From contig JAQUOC010000016.1 in NCBI GenBank assembly GCA_028717305.1, forward strand, positions 1 to 19,125: a DNA stretch of 19,125 nt, in the 5' to 3' direction. Under the pieces are notes generated by a model. The model was given only the letters and a program-made list of their open reading frames with translations. It did not search any database and was not told where the DNA came from. This document shows, one piece after another, positions 8,001-15,208 of this stretch; the stretch's first letter is position 1, and each line of letters starts with the position of its first letter. The stretch is from Dehalococcoidales bacterium (GTDB taxonomy: Bacteria; Chloroflexota; Dehalococcoidia; Dehalococcoidales; UBA5760). The position numbers and the translations under genes were made by a program.

Positions 8001-8913
8001 GGTCTGGTGGCAGTACCGGCAGCACCGTGAGAATCATCCATTCCGGTTTATTGCCGCTACGGCGGAAGGTTTCCACTACCTGTAGCTGCTTGCTTGCCTT
8101 CCTGCGGCGTTGTCCTGAAGATAGGCGGGTCTCCTGAATTAGAGCATTGTGTGTTTCCTCAAGGTCGGTTTCTTTGAGAATATGGAGAATAGCCTCGGCT
8201 CCCATCCCGGCCTCAAAAATGTCGCCGAACTTCTGTTTCAGTTCCTGGTAGCGGTTCTCGTTGAGCAGTGTGTGCTTACGGAGGTCTTCCAGTTGCTCAA
8301 TATCGCTGGCGGAATTCTCTTCAAGCTGGACCTTTTCGTCGGTCCAGTCGCGCCGGAGCTGATTTATCTCCTCCACCGTTGCCCCTGACTGCTCCGTCTC
8401 AGTGATTTTGGCCTCTAAGACATTTTTACGCTCCGCTATTTCCTGGGAGTTTTTCTCTTTAAGCTCTTCAATCGCTCTCTGACGTGCTTCTTCGTCTATC
8501 GAAGTTATTATATAGTGTGAGAAATACAGGACACGCTCCAGACTTCGTGGCGACAGCCCGAGCAACAGTCCCATCCGACTGGGGATTCCCTTGGCAAACC
8601 AGATATGGCTGGCCGGACTGGCTAGCTCGATATGCCCCATCCGTTCCCGGCGTACTTTAGACCGTGCTACCTCAACGCCGCACTTGTCGCAAATTACTCC
8701 TTTGTAGCGTATCTTCTTGTATTTGCCGCAGAAGCACTCGAAGTCCTTGGTCGGGCCGAATATCTTTTCGCAGAAAAGACCATCTCTTTCCGGCTTGAGA
8801 GTACGGTAGTTGATAGTCTCCGGCTTGGTCACTTCACCATAGGACCAGCTCCTGATCTGCTCTGGTGAAGCGAGAGAAATACGGACGGCATCAAAATCAT
8901 TAACTTCAAGCAT
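5026..8913 (-). CDS. rpoC: DNA-directed RNA polymerase subunit beta'
   Basis: The 1295-residue catalytic subunit of RNA polymerase. The N-terminal zinc site is C60, C62, C75 and C78. The active-centre NADFDGD (515-521) supplies three Asp residues for the catalytic magnesium. The bridge helix and trigger loop region is intact (GLMTNPSGKIIDFPIK, then the FISTHGARKGLADTALRT motif). The second zinc site is the Cys of EDCGT plus C-x6-C-x2-C (CQSRQGTCQRC). The C-terminal region ends with the conserved ASFQETTKVLTEAAVAGK. Residues about 140-230 form a long charged helical insertion compared with short-form beta' proteins. The ATG lies inside the 3' end of rpoB (8-base overlap), with AGAGGTG about 10 bases upstream, so translation is probably coupled. 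Confidence 0.98.
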   Translation of the reverse strand: MLEVNDFDAVRISLASPEQIRSWSYGEVTKPETINYRTLKPERDGLFCEKIFGPTKDFECFCGKYKKIRYKGVICDKCGVEVARSKVRRERMGHIELASPASHIWFAKGIPSRMGLLLGLSPRSLERVLYFSHYIITSIDEEARQRAIEELKEKNSQEIAERKNVLEAKITETEQSGATVEEINQLRRDWTDEKVQLEENSASDIEQLEDLRKHTLLNENRYQELKQKFGDIFEAGMGAEAILHILKETDLEETHNALIQETRLSSGQRRRKASKQLQVVETFRRSGNKPEWMILTVLPVLPPDLRPMVQLDGDRFATSGLNDLYRRVINRNNRLRHLLEIGAPDIIIRNEKRMLQEAVDSLIDNEKGGGRAISFSGNHKLKSLSDMLRGKQGRFRQNLLGKRVDYSGRSVIVVGPELKLHQCGLPRRMALELFKPFIVHRLMERGLAFSDKSARRLVARANPEVYDILEEVVKERPVLLNRAPTLHRLGIQAFEPVLIDGSAIQLHPMVCSTFNADFDGDQMAVHLPLSRAAVKEARELMLSIHNMLLPSCGEPIVIPTLDMVLGCYYLTTIRPGARGEGKTFGSLEEARLAYDIGIIDLRAEVEVRIPGQDQRIKTSAGRIIFNEVLPQQLRDYSKVIDKSTSKQIVDSCYKLLSSQEMAIVLDNLKQLGFRYATQSGTTIGMSDVKIPEEKARLIKDAEEKTVAIKEQYNNGVITEDESYNGVIGVWMETTDLITAAISNSLDRYGSIYMMSTSGAKGNISQIRQMAGMRGLMTNPSGKIIDFPIKASLREGLNVLEYFISTHGARKGLADTALRTSESGYLTRRLVDVAQDTIIRQEDCGTLDGIWISEPQKGEILPPLAKRITGRLAASKVVDPQTNETIVDRNEEIDDDKAKKIVDAGLTKVHVRSPLSCQSRQGTCQRCYGWDLSCGKLIKLNTAVGIIAAQSIGEPGTQLTLRTFHTGGVVGLDITTGLPRIEELFEGRTPKAQAIISEIDGEAEILDDGEGRRIKIISSEVFYDEYIPPTGWTILTQDKAWVDVGAPLACPPQTDEKSPQEQALTVENQAILARVSGEVTIQGEKILVRYEDNEVREYSIPPATHIRVQNGDRVQAGDRLTDGSIDPQDILHISGKEAVQRYLVDEVQKVYRSQGVNINDKHIEVIVRQMLTKVYIDSSGDTGLVIGELLDKFDYEDINAKVLAEGGEPATAHIILMGITRASLNTDSWLAAASFQETTKVLTEAAVAGKVDKLNGLKENVIIGKLIPACHSIAEGNPELTAGRENEGEASRELAI

Positions 8914-11900
8914 TATCTTCTTTCACCTCTTTTTCGGTGGGCTCCGTAGTCTCATCGGATATAACCGCTTCTCCGGTGGGGGATTCCGCATTTCCCTCGG
9001 GTAAGGCTGCTTCTTCCTCCGCTTCGACAGGCGCTTCAGCTTTGAGCTCGGCGACTGGTGCTGAGGCTACCCCGGTTTCATCAGGCAGGGCTACCTTCTC
9101 CTCTTCTTCGCTGATCACTTCGACAGCAAGCCCGAGACTGCGTAGTTCCATAATCAGGACCTTAAAGGATTCCGGTACTCCCGATTGGATAAAGTCTTCG
9201 TTCTTGACAATAGCCTCGTAGGTCTTGGCTCGACCACTGACATCGTCTGACTTGTTGGTTAGAATTTCCTGAAGGTTATGCGCGGCGCCGTAGGCCTCCA
9301 GCGCCCATACCTCCATTTCGCCGAACCGTTGTCCGCCGAATTGTGCCTTACCACCCAGGGGTTGCTGGCTGATCAGGGAGTAGGGTCCGGTAGAACGGGC
9401 GTGGACCTTATCTTCGACCAAATGGTTCAGCTTTATCATATAGATGTTACCCACGGTAATCGGTTGGTCGAACGGTTCTCCGGTATGCCCGTCACGAAGC
9501 TCAACCTTACCCTGAACAGGGGCAGCGAGGTTCCGTTCGACGCTCACTCTTTCCACAGTCTGTGCGAGTTCTTCCCGGTTAAGGTCGCGACTGGGTATCT
9601 TCAGGTCTTCGAGCCATAGGCGCAGGCAGATTTCCTTTGCCTCACCGGGATAATCATCGCTGAAGGCTTTCTCTCCATCATAGCCCTGACTGCTAACCCA
9701 TTCCTTAGCTTTTTCTATTTGTATAGTCGGGTTTTTGCTACCGGTGGTATTATCTACCGCTCCAGCCTTTCGGGCCAGCCAGGCTCTGGATAGTTCATCC
9801 TCGATATCAGAATCGTCGGCACCGTCGAAGACCGGAGTAAGTACCTTGATACCCAGTGTTTGGGCGGCCCAACCGAGGTGGGTTTCCAGGATTTGGCCTA
9901 AATTCATTCGTGACGGCACGCCGATCGGGTTGAGAATCATATCCACCGGTGTCCCGTCGGGCAGGAAAGGCATATCCTCAGCGGGTGCTATGATGGAGAC
10001 GACTCCTTTGTTGCCGTGCCTTCCGGCCAGTTTATCTCCCACCGATAGCTTCCGTTTTTGCGCAACCCATATCTGCACCCACTGGTTAACCCCGGCGGGC
10101 AGGTCGTCGCCTTTGCTGCTGTCGAATTTCTTGACTTTAATTATCTTACCCCACCCGCCGTGAGGCATCCTCAGCGAGGTGTCTTTCACCTCCCTGGCCT
10201 TCTCACCAAAAATGGCCCGTAGCAGCTTCTCTTCGGCAGACAGCTCGGTTTCACCCTTTGGCGTAATTTTACCGACCATTATATCGCCGGGACCGACGTC
10301 GGCGCCGATTCGAATAATGCCTGTTTCATCGAGATTACGGAGGCTCTCTTCGCCGACATTTGGGATATCCCGGGTGATTTCTTCAGGTCCCAGTTTAGTG
10401 GTTCTGGCTTCAATCTCATGCTTGGAGATGTGGATGGAGGTAAACTTATCCACCTCAACCAGTCGACTGCTGACAATAACGGCGTCCTCATAGTTATAGC
10501 CCTCCCAGCTCATGAAGGCGCACAGGATATTCTGACCGAGAGCCAGCTCACCGCTGTCAGTGCCTGAGCTATCGGTAATAACCTGTTCCATCTCTACCCG
10601 GTCGCCCTTGTTGACCACCGGGTGCTGGTTAATGCAGGTGCCCTGGTTGGTACGCACAAATTTCATAAGGGGGTATATATCCTGCTCACCGTCGTCTTTG
10701 GTGACCACTATCTCTGATCCGGTAGCCGAGGTTACCACACCGGGGTGCTGGGTCAGGAATACCTCCCCGCTGTATCTGGCAGCTTCGACTTCCATTCCAG
10801 TGGCTACCAGGGGGGCCTCGGGGCGGAGCAGAGGTACCGCCTGCCGTTGCATGTTGGATCCCATCAGGGCACGGTTGGCATCGTCATGTTCAAGGAACGG
10901 AATCAGTGCTGTGGCGACACTGAACACCTGCTTCGATGATACATCCGCGAATCCGATCTCTTCGGGTGCGGTCACTATGTAGCGCTCGGCCAGTCTTGCC
11001 TCAACCTGGTTGTCTACGAACTGGCCATGCGAGTCAAGTCTGGCGTTCGCCTGAGCAATGGCGTATTTGTCCTCCTCATCCGCAGTGAGATAAACAATCT
11101 CGTTAGATACAAACGGCACTACCTTTATCTTTCTGGTCGATAGCTTGGACAACTGGCGGGCGACAGCATCGGTAACGACACTACCGGCTTCGATTATCGT
11201 GTTGTCCTGGTCGTCGACTACGGCTTCACCTGCCGTCTTGCCCTTGAGTCTTTTGTCCTTATTGCTCATCTCGTTGATGACACGCCGGTACGGGGTTTCG
11301 ATGAAGCCATGCTGGTTTATCCGGCTGTAGATAGACAAAGAGCCGATAAGGCCGATATTCGGTCCCTCTGGTGTTTCAATGGGACAGATTCTGCCGTAGT
11401 GTGAAAAGTGGACGTCGCGGACCTCAAAGCCGGCACGCTCCCGGGATAGGCCTCCCGGCCCCATAGCTGACAGACGACGCTTATGAGTTATTTCAGCCAG
11501 CGGATTGGTCTGATCCATGAATTGGGACAGCTGCGAACTGCCGAAGAACTCCCTGATGGTAGCTGCTATGGGACGGGCGTTTACCAGCGTACTGGGAGTT
11601 ACTGCCTCGGAGGTTAGAATGCTCATACGTTCCTTTACGATCCGCTCCAGACGTAGCAGACCGATGCGGAGCTGGTTTCGAATGAGCTCGCCGACGGTAC
11701 ATATCCTCCGGTTGCCCAGGTGGTCGATATCGCTGGCGACGTCATCACCGTTGTTGATCATAATCATACGTCTTACGATGTTGACGATGTCTTCTTTGTC
11801 CAGGACTCGCAGTTCTTTGGTCTCGTCAAGCTCCAGCCGTTTATTGAGCTTATAGCGTCCGACTTCTCCCAGGTCGTAGCGCTGAGAATCAAAAAAGAGG

Positions 11901-12706
11901 TTTTTTATCAGTCTCTGCGCATTTTCGGTAGTTAGAGGGTCGCCGGGTCTCAGCCTTTTATAGATATCAAGCAGAGCGTCGGTAGTGTTGCTGATTAACC
12001 GGTCCCGTTCGATGGTTGACCGGATGTACTGATGTTGCGGTGAGTTGTCCTCTTTGGCGAACAGCTCGAATAGTTCCTCATCACTGCTGTAGCCGATAGC
12101 ACGTAGCAGTGTCGTAATCGGAATTTTACGTTTGCCGTCTATCTTGACTGAAATAACGTCCCGGTTGCTGGTATCAAACTCCAGCCATGCGCCGTGGGTG
12201 GGAATCAGCTTGGCGTGGCACAGGCTGCGGCCGCTTGAGGCATCCTCCTGAAGAGTAAATGAGACGCCGGGCGAACGGAGCAACTGGCTTACCACTACCC
12301 GTTCCGCCCCGCTGGTAATGAAGGTGCCTTTTGCTGTCATTAGGGGAATGCTGCCGAAGAATAGCGATTCTTCCTTGATTTCGCCGGTGCTTTTAATAAG
12401 TAGTTTTGCCTTGACGTAAATAGGGGCTGAGTAGGTCAGGTCGCGGTTGCGGCACTCCTGTTCGGAGTGTCGGGGAGGTCGGAATTCGTAGCTGACAAAG
12501 TCCAGCCGCAGTCTGTTACCGGTAAAGTCCTCGATGGGGGATATCTCCTCCAGTAACTGCTTCAGCCCCTCTTCCTGCAGCCAGCGGAACGACCTTAATT
12601 GGACATCAATTAGATTGGGGACTTCCAGTATCTGTGGTAATCTGGCATAGGATTTTCTGGGTATAGGAGAGCTTTTCTTCCCGGTGTGTGTTGACGTAAC
12701 AACCAT
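8906..12706 (-). CDS. rpoB: DNA-directed RNA polymerase subunit beta
   Basis: A 1266-residue beta subunit, forming one jaw and much of the active-site wall of RNA polymerase. The rifampicin cluster (about 387-425) reads FFGSSQLSQFMDQ ... THKRRLSAMGPGGL. The residues equivalent to E. coli Q513, D516, H526, R529 and S531 are all wild type (Q395, D398, H408, R411, S413), predicting sensitivity; S522 is Ala (A404), as in many Gram-positives. The conserved C-terminal clamp reads KAQFGGQRFGEMEVWALEAYGA. About 69 further residues (1198-1266) are an acidic, Ala/Pro/Glu-rich tail. ATG 12706 is preceded by AAGGAG at 12718-12723, a slightly long 11-base spacing. The gene has its own promoter and is not next to rplKAJL, its frequent partners. 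It overlaps rpoC by 8 bases. Confidence 0.98.
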   Translation of the reverse strand: MVVTSTHTGKKSSPIPRKSYARLPQILEVPNLIDVQLRSFRWLQEEGLKQLLEEISPIEDFTGNRLRLDFVSYEFRPPRHSEQECRNRDLTYSAPIYVKAKLLIKSTGEIKEESLFFGSIPLMTAKGTFITSGAERVVVSQLLRSPGVSFTLQEDASSGRSLCHAKLIPTHGAWLEFDTSNRDVISVKIDGKRKIPITTLLRAIGYSSDEELFELFAKEDNSPQHQYIRSTIERDRLISNTTDALLDIYKRLRPGDPLTTENAQRLIKNLFFDSQRYDLGEVGRYKLNKRLELDETKELRVLDKEDIVNIVRRMIMINNGDDVASDIDHLGNRRICTVGELIRNQLRIGLLRLERIVKERMSILTSEAVTPSTLVNARPIAATIREFFGSSQLSQFMDQTNPLAEITHKRRLSAMGPGGLSRERAGFEVRDVHFSHYGRICPIETPEGPNIGLIGSLSIYSRINQHGFIETPYRRVINEMSNKDKRLKGKTAGEAVVDDQDNTIIEAGSVVTDAVARQLSKLSTRKIKVVPFVSNEIVYLTADEEDKYAIAQANARLDSHGQFVDNQVEARLAERYIVTAPEEIGFADVSSKQVFSVATALIPFLEHDDANRALMGSNMQRQAVPLLRPEAPLVATGMEVEAARYSGEVFLTQHPGVVTSATGSEIVVTKDDGEQDIYPLMKFVRTNQGTCINQHPVVNKGDRVEMEQVITDSSGTDSGELALGQNILCAFMSWEGYNYEDAVIVSSRLVEVDKFTSIHISKHEIEARTTKLGPEEITRDIPNVGEESLRNLDETGIIRIGADVGPGDIMVGKITPKGETELSAEEKLLRAIFGEKAREVKDTSLRMPHGGWGKIIKVKKFDSSKGDDLPAGVNQWVQIWVAQKRKLSVGDKLAGRHGNKGVVSIIAPAEDMPFLPDGTPVDMILNPIGVPSRMNLGQILETHLGWAAQTLGIKVLTPVFDGADDSDIEDELSRAWLARKAGAVDNTTGSKNPTIQIEKAKEWVSSQGYDGEKAFSDDYPGEAKEICLRLWLEDLKIPSRDLNREELAQTVERVSVERNLAAPVQGKVELRDGHTGEPFDQPITVGNIYMIKLNHLVEDKVHARSTGPYSLISQQPLGGKAQFGGQRFGEMEVWALEAYGAAHNLQEILTNKSDDVSGRAKTYEAIVKNEDFIQSGVPESFKVLIMELRSLGLAVEVISEEEEKVALPDETGVASAPVAELKAEAPVEAEEEAALPEGNAESPTGEAVISDETTEPTEKEVKEDNA

Positions 12707-12841
12707 ATTCAGTCCTACTCCTTAAACAGACACGATAGATCTTCCGTATTACTATCGCACTAAAACAAGACACAATAAGGCCAAGGGCATAGTGAGGAGT
12801 GATATAAAAGGTAAGAATTAAGAGGCATAGTACAAACTCTA

Positions 12842-12870
12842 ATACTACTACTATTATTTTTATATGTCAA
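12842..12870 (-). promoter_or_regulatory. Sigma-70-type promoter of rpoBC
   Basis: On the minus strand there is a perfect -35 TTGACA (12865-12870), a 17-base spacer and -10 TAGTAT (12842-12847, four of six matches). Transcription should begin near 12835, leaving a leader of about 128 bases before rpoB. Confidence 0.7.
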
Positions 12871-12875
12871 CTTTT

Positions 12876-12893
12876 CCGGCAAAATATCGCCGG
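12876..12893. repeat. Inverted repeat CCGGC-N8-GCCGG between divergent promoters
   Basis: Two perfect 5-base arms (12876-12880 and 12889-12893) separated by AAAATATC lie between the -35 boxes of the rpoB and FAS promoters. The GC-rich arms stand out in an AT-rich region. No T-tract follows, so an operator or activator site is more likely than a terminator. The binding protein is unknown. Confidence 0.4.
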
Positions 12894-12915
12894 CGTATTC
12901 ATCAGATACAGCTGC

Positions 12916-12944
12916 TTGACATTCAGGATGGATGTAGTTTATAT
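12916..12944 (+). promoter_or_regulatory. Sigma-70-type promoter of the FAS operon
   Basis: A perfect -35 TTGACA (12916-12921), a 17-base spacer, then TTATAT (12939-12944; TATATT with an 18-base spacer is the alternative). The start of transcription would be near 12950, giving a leader of about 70 bases before ATG 13021. Confidence 0.65.
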
Positions 12945-13020
12945 TTACAGAGATATTTTCTTATTGGCGTTGTGCCTTTTCTGTACCGGCCTCTTTCCAA
13001 ATTGACGGGGTTTTTTAAAA

Positions 13021-13437
13021 ATGGAAAACAAAGAAAACAATAGTTCACCGGCGAGCTTGAAGGATTTACCGATCGGTTATCAGTTCCCATCAGTGAGCTA
13101 TGAACTGACGGAATCAGTTGTTGCCAAATACCTGAGCGCAGTTGGCGGGCAGCAGGATTTCTTAAAGTCAGGGATAGTTCCTCCCCTGGCTATAGCGGCT
13201 TGTGCCATAACGGCACTGTCGCAGTCTTTTGCAGTACCTCCGGGCTCGATACACGCTTCTCAAGAGCTTGAGTTTCTTAAAATAGTACCCGTGGGGTCTA
13301 CCATAAGCTGCGGTGGAAGGATAGCCCATCGGTTGGAGCGTGGCAGGTTGAATCTGATGTCGATTGAAATAAGCGCTCTGAATCAAGATGAGGAAGAGGT
13401 TCTGACCGGAAAAGCTACTATAGCCATACCAAGCTAA
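13021..13437 (+). CDS. MaoC-like hot-dog protein, non-catalytic dehydratase subunit (HadA/HadC-like)
   Basis: A 138-residue protein resembling the N-terminal half of MaoC-type dehydratases (FAS1-type hydratase region): an IVPPLAIAACAI helix, then IHASQELEFLKIVPVGSTI and beta strands. It lacks the D-x-N-P-x-H and G-x-I-A-H-G active-site motifs present in the next gene, so it is probably the structural, acyl-chain-binding partner in a heterodimer, as HadA and HadC are for HadB in mycobacteria. ATG 13021 is the only reasonable start, because an in-frame TGA lies at 13003-13005; its Shine-Dalgarno is weak (GGGG, 10 bases upstream). It is the first gene of the FAS operon and is followed 24 bases later by the catalytic subunit. 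The role is inferred from fold and pairing. Confidence 0.7.
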   Translation: MENKENNSSPASLKDLPIGYQFPSVSYELTESVVAKYLSAVGGQQDFLKSGIVPPLAIAACAITALSQSFAVPPGSIHASQELEFLKIVPVGSTISCGGRIAHRLERGRLNLMSIEISALNQDEEEVLTGKATIAIPS

Positions 13438-13461
13438 TAAGTTAGGGGAGGAGTATCTGCT

Positions 13462-13887
13462 TTGTTCGAGAGACCAAGACCAGCAGACTTCCATCAAGGC
13501 TCAAGTCTTCCTACGGTGGTCAAGCATGTTACTCAGCGTGAGATTAATCTTTATGCTGAGGCCAGTGGTGATTTTAATCCCATTCACATCGATGAAGCCT
13601 TTGCTGCAGCAACACCGCTCGGTGGTACCATCGCTCACGGTATGCTCATTCTGGCTTACGCCTCGGAGATGATGACCAGGGCGTTTGGGCAGAGCTGGCT
13701 TGATGGTGGCCGGCTTTCCGTTCGCTTCAAAGCAGCCGCCCGGCCTGAGGATACCATAACCACCAGCGGGAGGGTTGACTCCATCGAGGATAGAGAGGGT
13801 ATCCCACATGCCCATTGCAGTCTGGAATGCTGCAACCAGAAGGGTGAGGTGATAATTACCGGTGAGGCGGTGGTTAAGCTTCAGTAG
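13462..13887 (+). CDS. MaoC-family (R)-3-hydroxyacyl-ACP dehydratase, catalytic subunit (HadB-like)
   Basis: A 141-residue single hot-dog protein with the full hydratase-2 motif: SGDFNPIHIDEAFA carries the catalytic Asp and His, and LGGTIAHGML forms the oxyanion side. These enzymes interconvert 3-hydroxyacyl and trans-2-enoyl thioesters. In this operon the natural reading is dehydration of 3-hydroxyacyl-ACP during elongation, doing the job of FabZ, which is absent here. The start is TTG 13462, supported by GGGGAGGAG (13444-13452), 9 bases upstream. The gene follows its non-catalytic partner closely and precedes plsX. An (R)-specific enoyl-CoA hydratase role is possible, but the ACP, FabF and FabG neighbours favour fatty-acid synthesis. 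Confidence 0.8.
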   Translation: MFERPRPADFHQGSSLPTVVKHVTQREINLYAEASGDFNPIHIDEAFAAATPLGGTIAHGMLILAYASEMMTRAFGQSWLDGGRLSVRFKAAARPEDTITTSGRVDSIEDREGIPHAHCSLECCNQKGEVIITGEAVVKLQ

Positions 13888-13919
13888 CACTACCAGGGGT
13901 GATGAGAAGGGGACTCTTG

Positions 13920-14939
13920 ATGACTGATACCAGGCGTAGAGTAAGGATAGCCGTTGACGCAATGGGTGGGGATTATGCCCCTGAGGAGATAGTGAAAGGG
14001 GCCGTGGCTGCTGCCCAGAGGGGTGATGTCGAGCCGGTGCTGGTTGGCCCTCTCAATATTGTAGAAGCAGAGCTGGCTAAGTATAGTGTTTCCGGTCTAC
14101 CGATTAGCTGTGTTAGTGCCGATAATTTTATCAAGGAAGAAGAGAATCCGGCCCTGTTGGTGCGCCGTAATCCCCGTTCCTCGATCGCGGTGGCGGCCAG
14201 GTTGGTAAGAGACGGTGAGGCAGACGGTTTGCTCGGTGCTACCGCTACCGGTTCACTGATCGCCAGTGCTATGCAGCACCTCGGTATGATAGACGGGATA
14301 GCTCGCCCGGTCATCGGGGGAGTCTTAAGCGGCCTTGCTCCTAAGACGGCGCTGTTCGACCTCGGTGTCAATATAGACTGTAAACCGCAGCACCTGCTTA
14401 CCTTTGCCATCATAGGTACTGTTTATGCTAGAATATTTCTGGATATTCCCAATCCTACGGTAGGGCTGTTGAATGTCGGCAGGGAGGAGGGTAAAGGTAA
14501 TACCGTGGTCAGAGAGGCCTATCCTCTCTTGAAAGGGAGCGGTTTGAATTTCATCGGCAACGTCGAGGGTAATGCCGTTCTGACCGGAGGCGCCAATGTA
14601 ATTGTCTGTGATGCCTTTGTCGGCAATGCTCTAATGAAGCTCTGTGAAAGCTCCGTTGGTGCTATGGGAGGTTATTTCAAAAGCAAGATGAAGAGCCATC
14701 CCTTTGTCGGGCTTCTGGTTAAAGGGAAGGTGAAGAATCTGCTGAAATCGCTGGTCTCATCCGACAGCGTCGGCGGCGGTCTCATCTGGGGTATCGACGG
14801 AGTGGTGGTTAAGATCCATGGTCACAGTCAGGCTGCCGAGGTAACCACCAAGCTGGGGATGGCCAGGCTGGCAGTGGAGCGGGGTGTGGTGAGCTGCTTG
14901 AAAAAAGAGTTGAACAAGATGCTGGAACATACCAATTAA
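13920..14939 (+). CDS. plsX: Phosphate acyltransferase PlsX
   Basis: Converts acyl-ACP and phosphate into acyl-phosphate, the donor that PlsY uses to acylate glycerol-3-phosphate, so it links this operon to membrane phospholipid synthesis. The diagnostic N-terminus is IAVDAMGGDYAPEEIVKGA. Further family blocks are ENPALLVRRNPRSSI, DGLLGATATGSLIASAM, LLNVGREEGKGN, and NVEGNAVLTGGANVIVCDAFVGNALMK, the last shortened here to key residues as in other PlsX proteins. I chose ATG 13920 (339 residues), because AAGGGGA (13907-13913) lies 6 bases upstream and the family usually begins just before this motif. GTG 13899 or ATG 13902 would add up to 7 residues. It is 32 bases from the dehydratase gene and 26 from acpP. 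Confidence 0.95.
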   Translation: MTDTRRRVRIAVDAMGGDYAPEEIVKGAVAAAQRGDVEPVLVGPLNIVEAELAKYSVSGLPISCVSADNFIKEEENPALLVRRNPRSSIAVAARLVRDGEADGLLGATATGSLIASAMQHLGMIDGIARPVIGGVLSGLAPKTALFDLGVNIDCKPQHLLTFAIIGTVYARIFLDIPNPTVGLLNVGREEGKGNTVVREAYPLLKGSGLNFIGNVEGNAVLTGGANVIVCDAFVGNALMKLCESSVGAMGGYFKSKMKSHPFVGLLVKGKVKNLLKSLVSSDSVGGGLIWGIDGVVVKIHGHSQAAEVTTKLGMARLAVERGVVSCLKKELNKMLEHTN

Positions 14940-14965
14940 CATATTAATAAGGAGAAGGAGTTATT

Positions 14966-15208
14966 ATGTCTGCTGCAGAAGAAACCATCAAGGATATTAT
15001 TGTCAAGATTGTGCATTGCGACCGGAAAATTCTCACCCCAGAGTCTACCTTCCAGGATATGAAGGCCGATTCTCTGGATATGGTACAGGTGCTGGTTGCC
15101 CTGGAGGATGAGTTCGGCATCGAGATTCCTGATGAAGAGGCTCAGAAATTTAAGAATTTCGGCGACTTTGTTACCTTCGTTGAGGCGCGTGTAGCCGAGA
15201 AGAAATAG
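14966..15208 (+). CDS. acpP: Acyl carrier protein
   Basis: An 80-residue acidic four-helix carrier. The DSLD motif gives Ser36 as the site for 4'-phosphopantetheine, followed by the recognition helix MVQVLVALEDEFGIEIPDEEA. It carries the growing chain between the enzymes encoded around it and delivers it to PlsX. The ATG is preceded by strong AAGGAG sequences around 14949-14960. The TAG stop abuts the ATG of the next gene without a gap, so the two are probably translated together. The holo-ACP synthase (AcpS) that would modify it is not in the window. Confidence 0.95.
   Translation: MSAAEETIKDIIVKIVHCDRKILTPESTFQDMKADSLDMVQVLVALEDEFGIEIPDEEAQKFKNFGDFVTFVEARVAEKK

Larger units (their letters stand above)
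12707..13020. promoter_or_regulatory. Divergent control region between rpoB and the FAS operon
   Basis: A 314-base AT-rich gap with no convincing standard gene. It holds the rpoB promoter (12842-12870, minus), the FAS promoter (12916-12944, plus), an inverted repeat between their -35 boxes (12876-12893), and a rpoB leader of about 130 bases. That leader includes a 22-codon ORF without ribosome-binding site (12760-12828, minus) and a 6-bp hairpin CGATAG/CTATCG (12733-12757). Confidence 0.7.

Noticed and set aside
8937..9221. A Ser/Ala-rich plus-strand frame opposite the end of rpoB
   Set aside because: It is the complement of the Glu/Ala-rich RpoB tail; low-complexity codons create the open frame.
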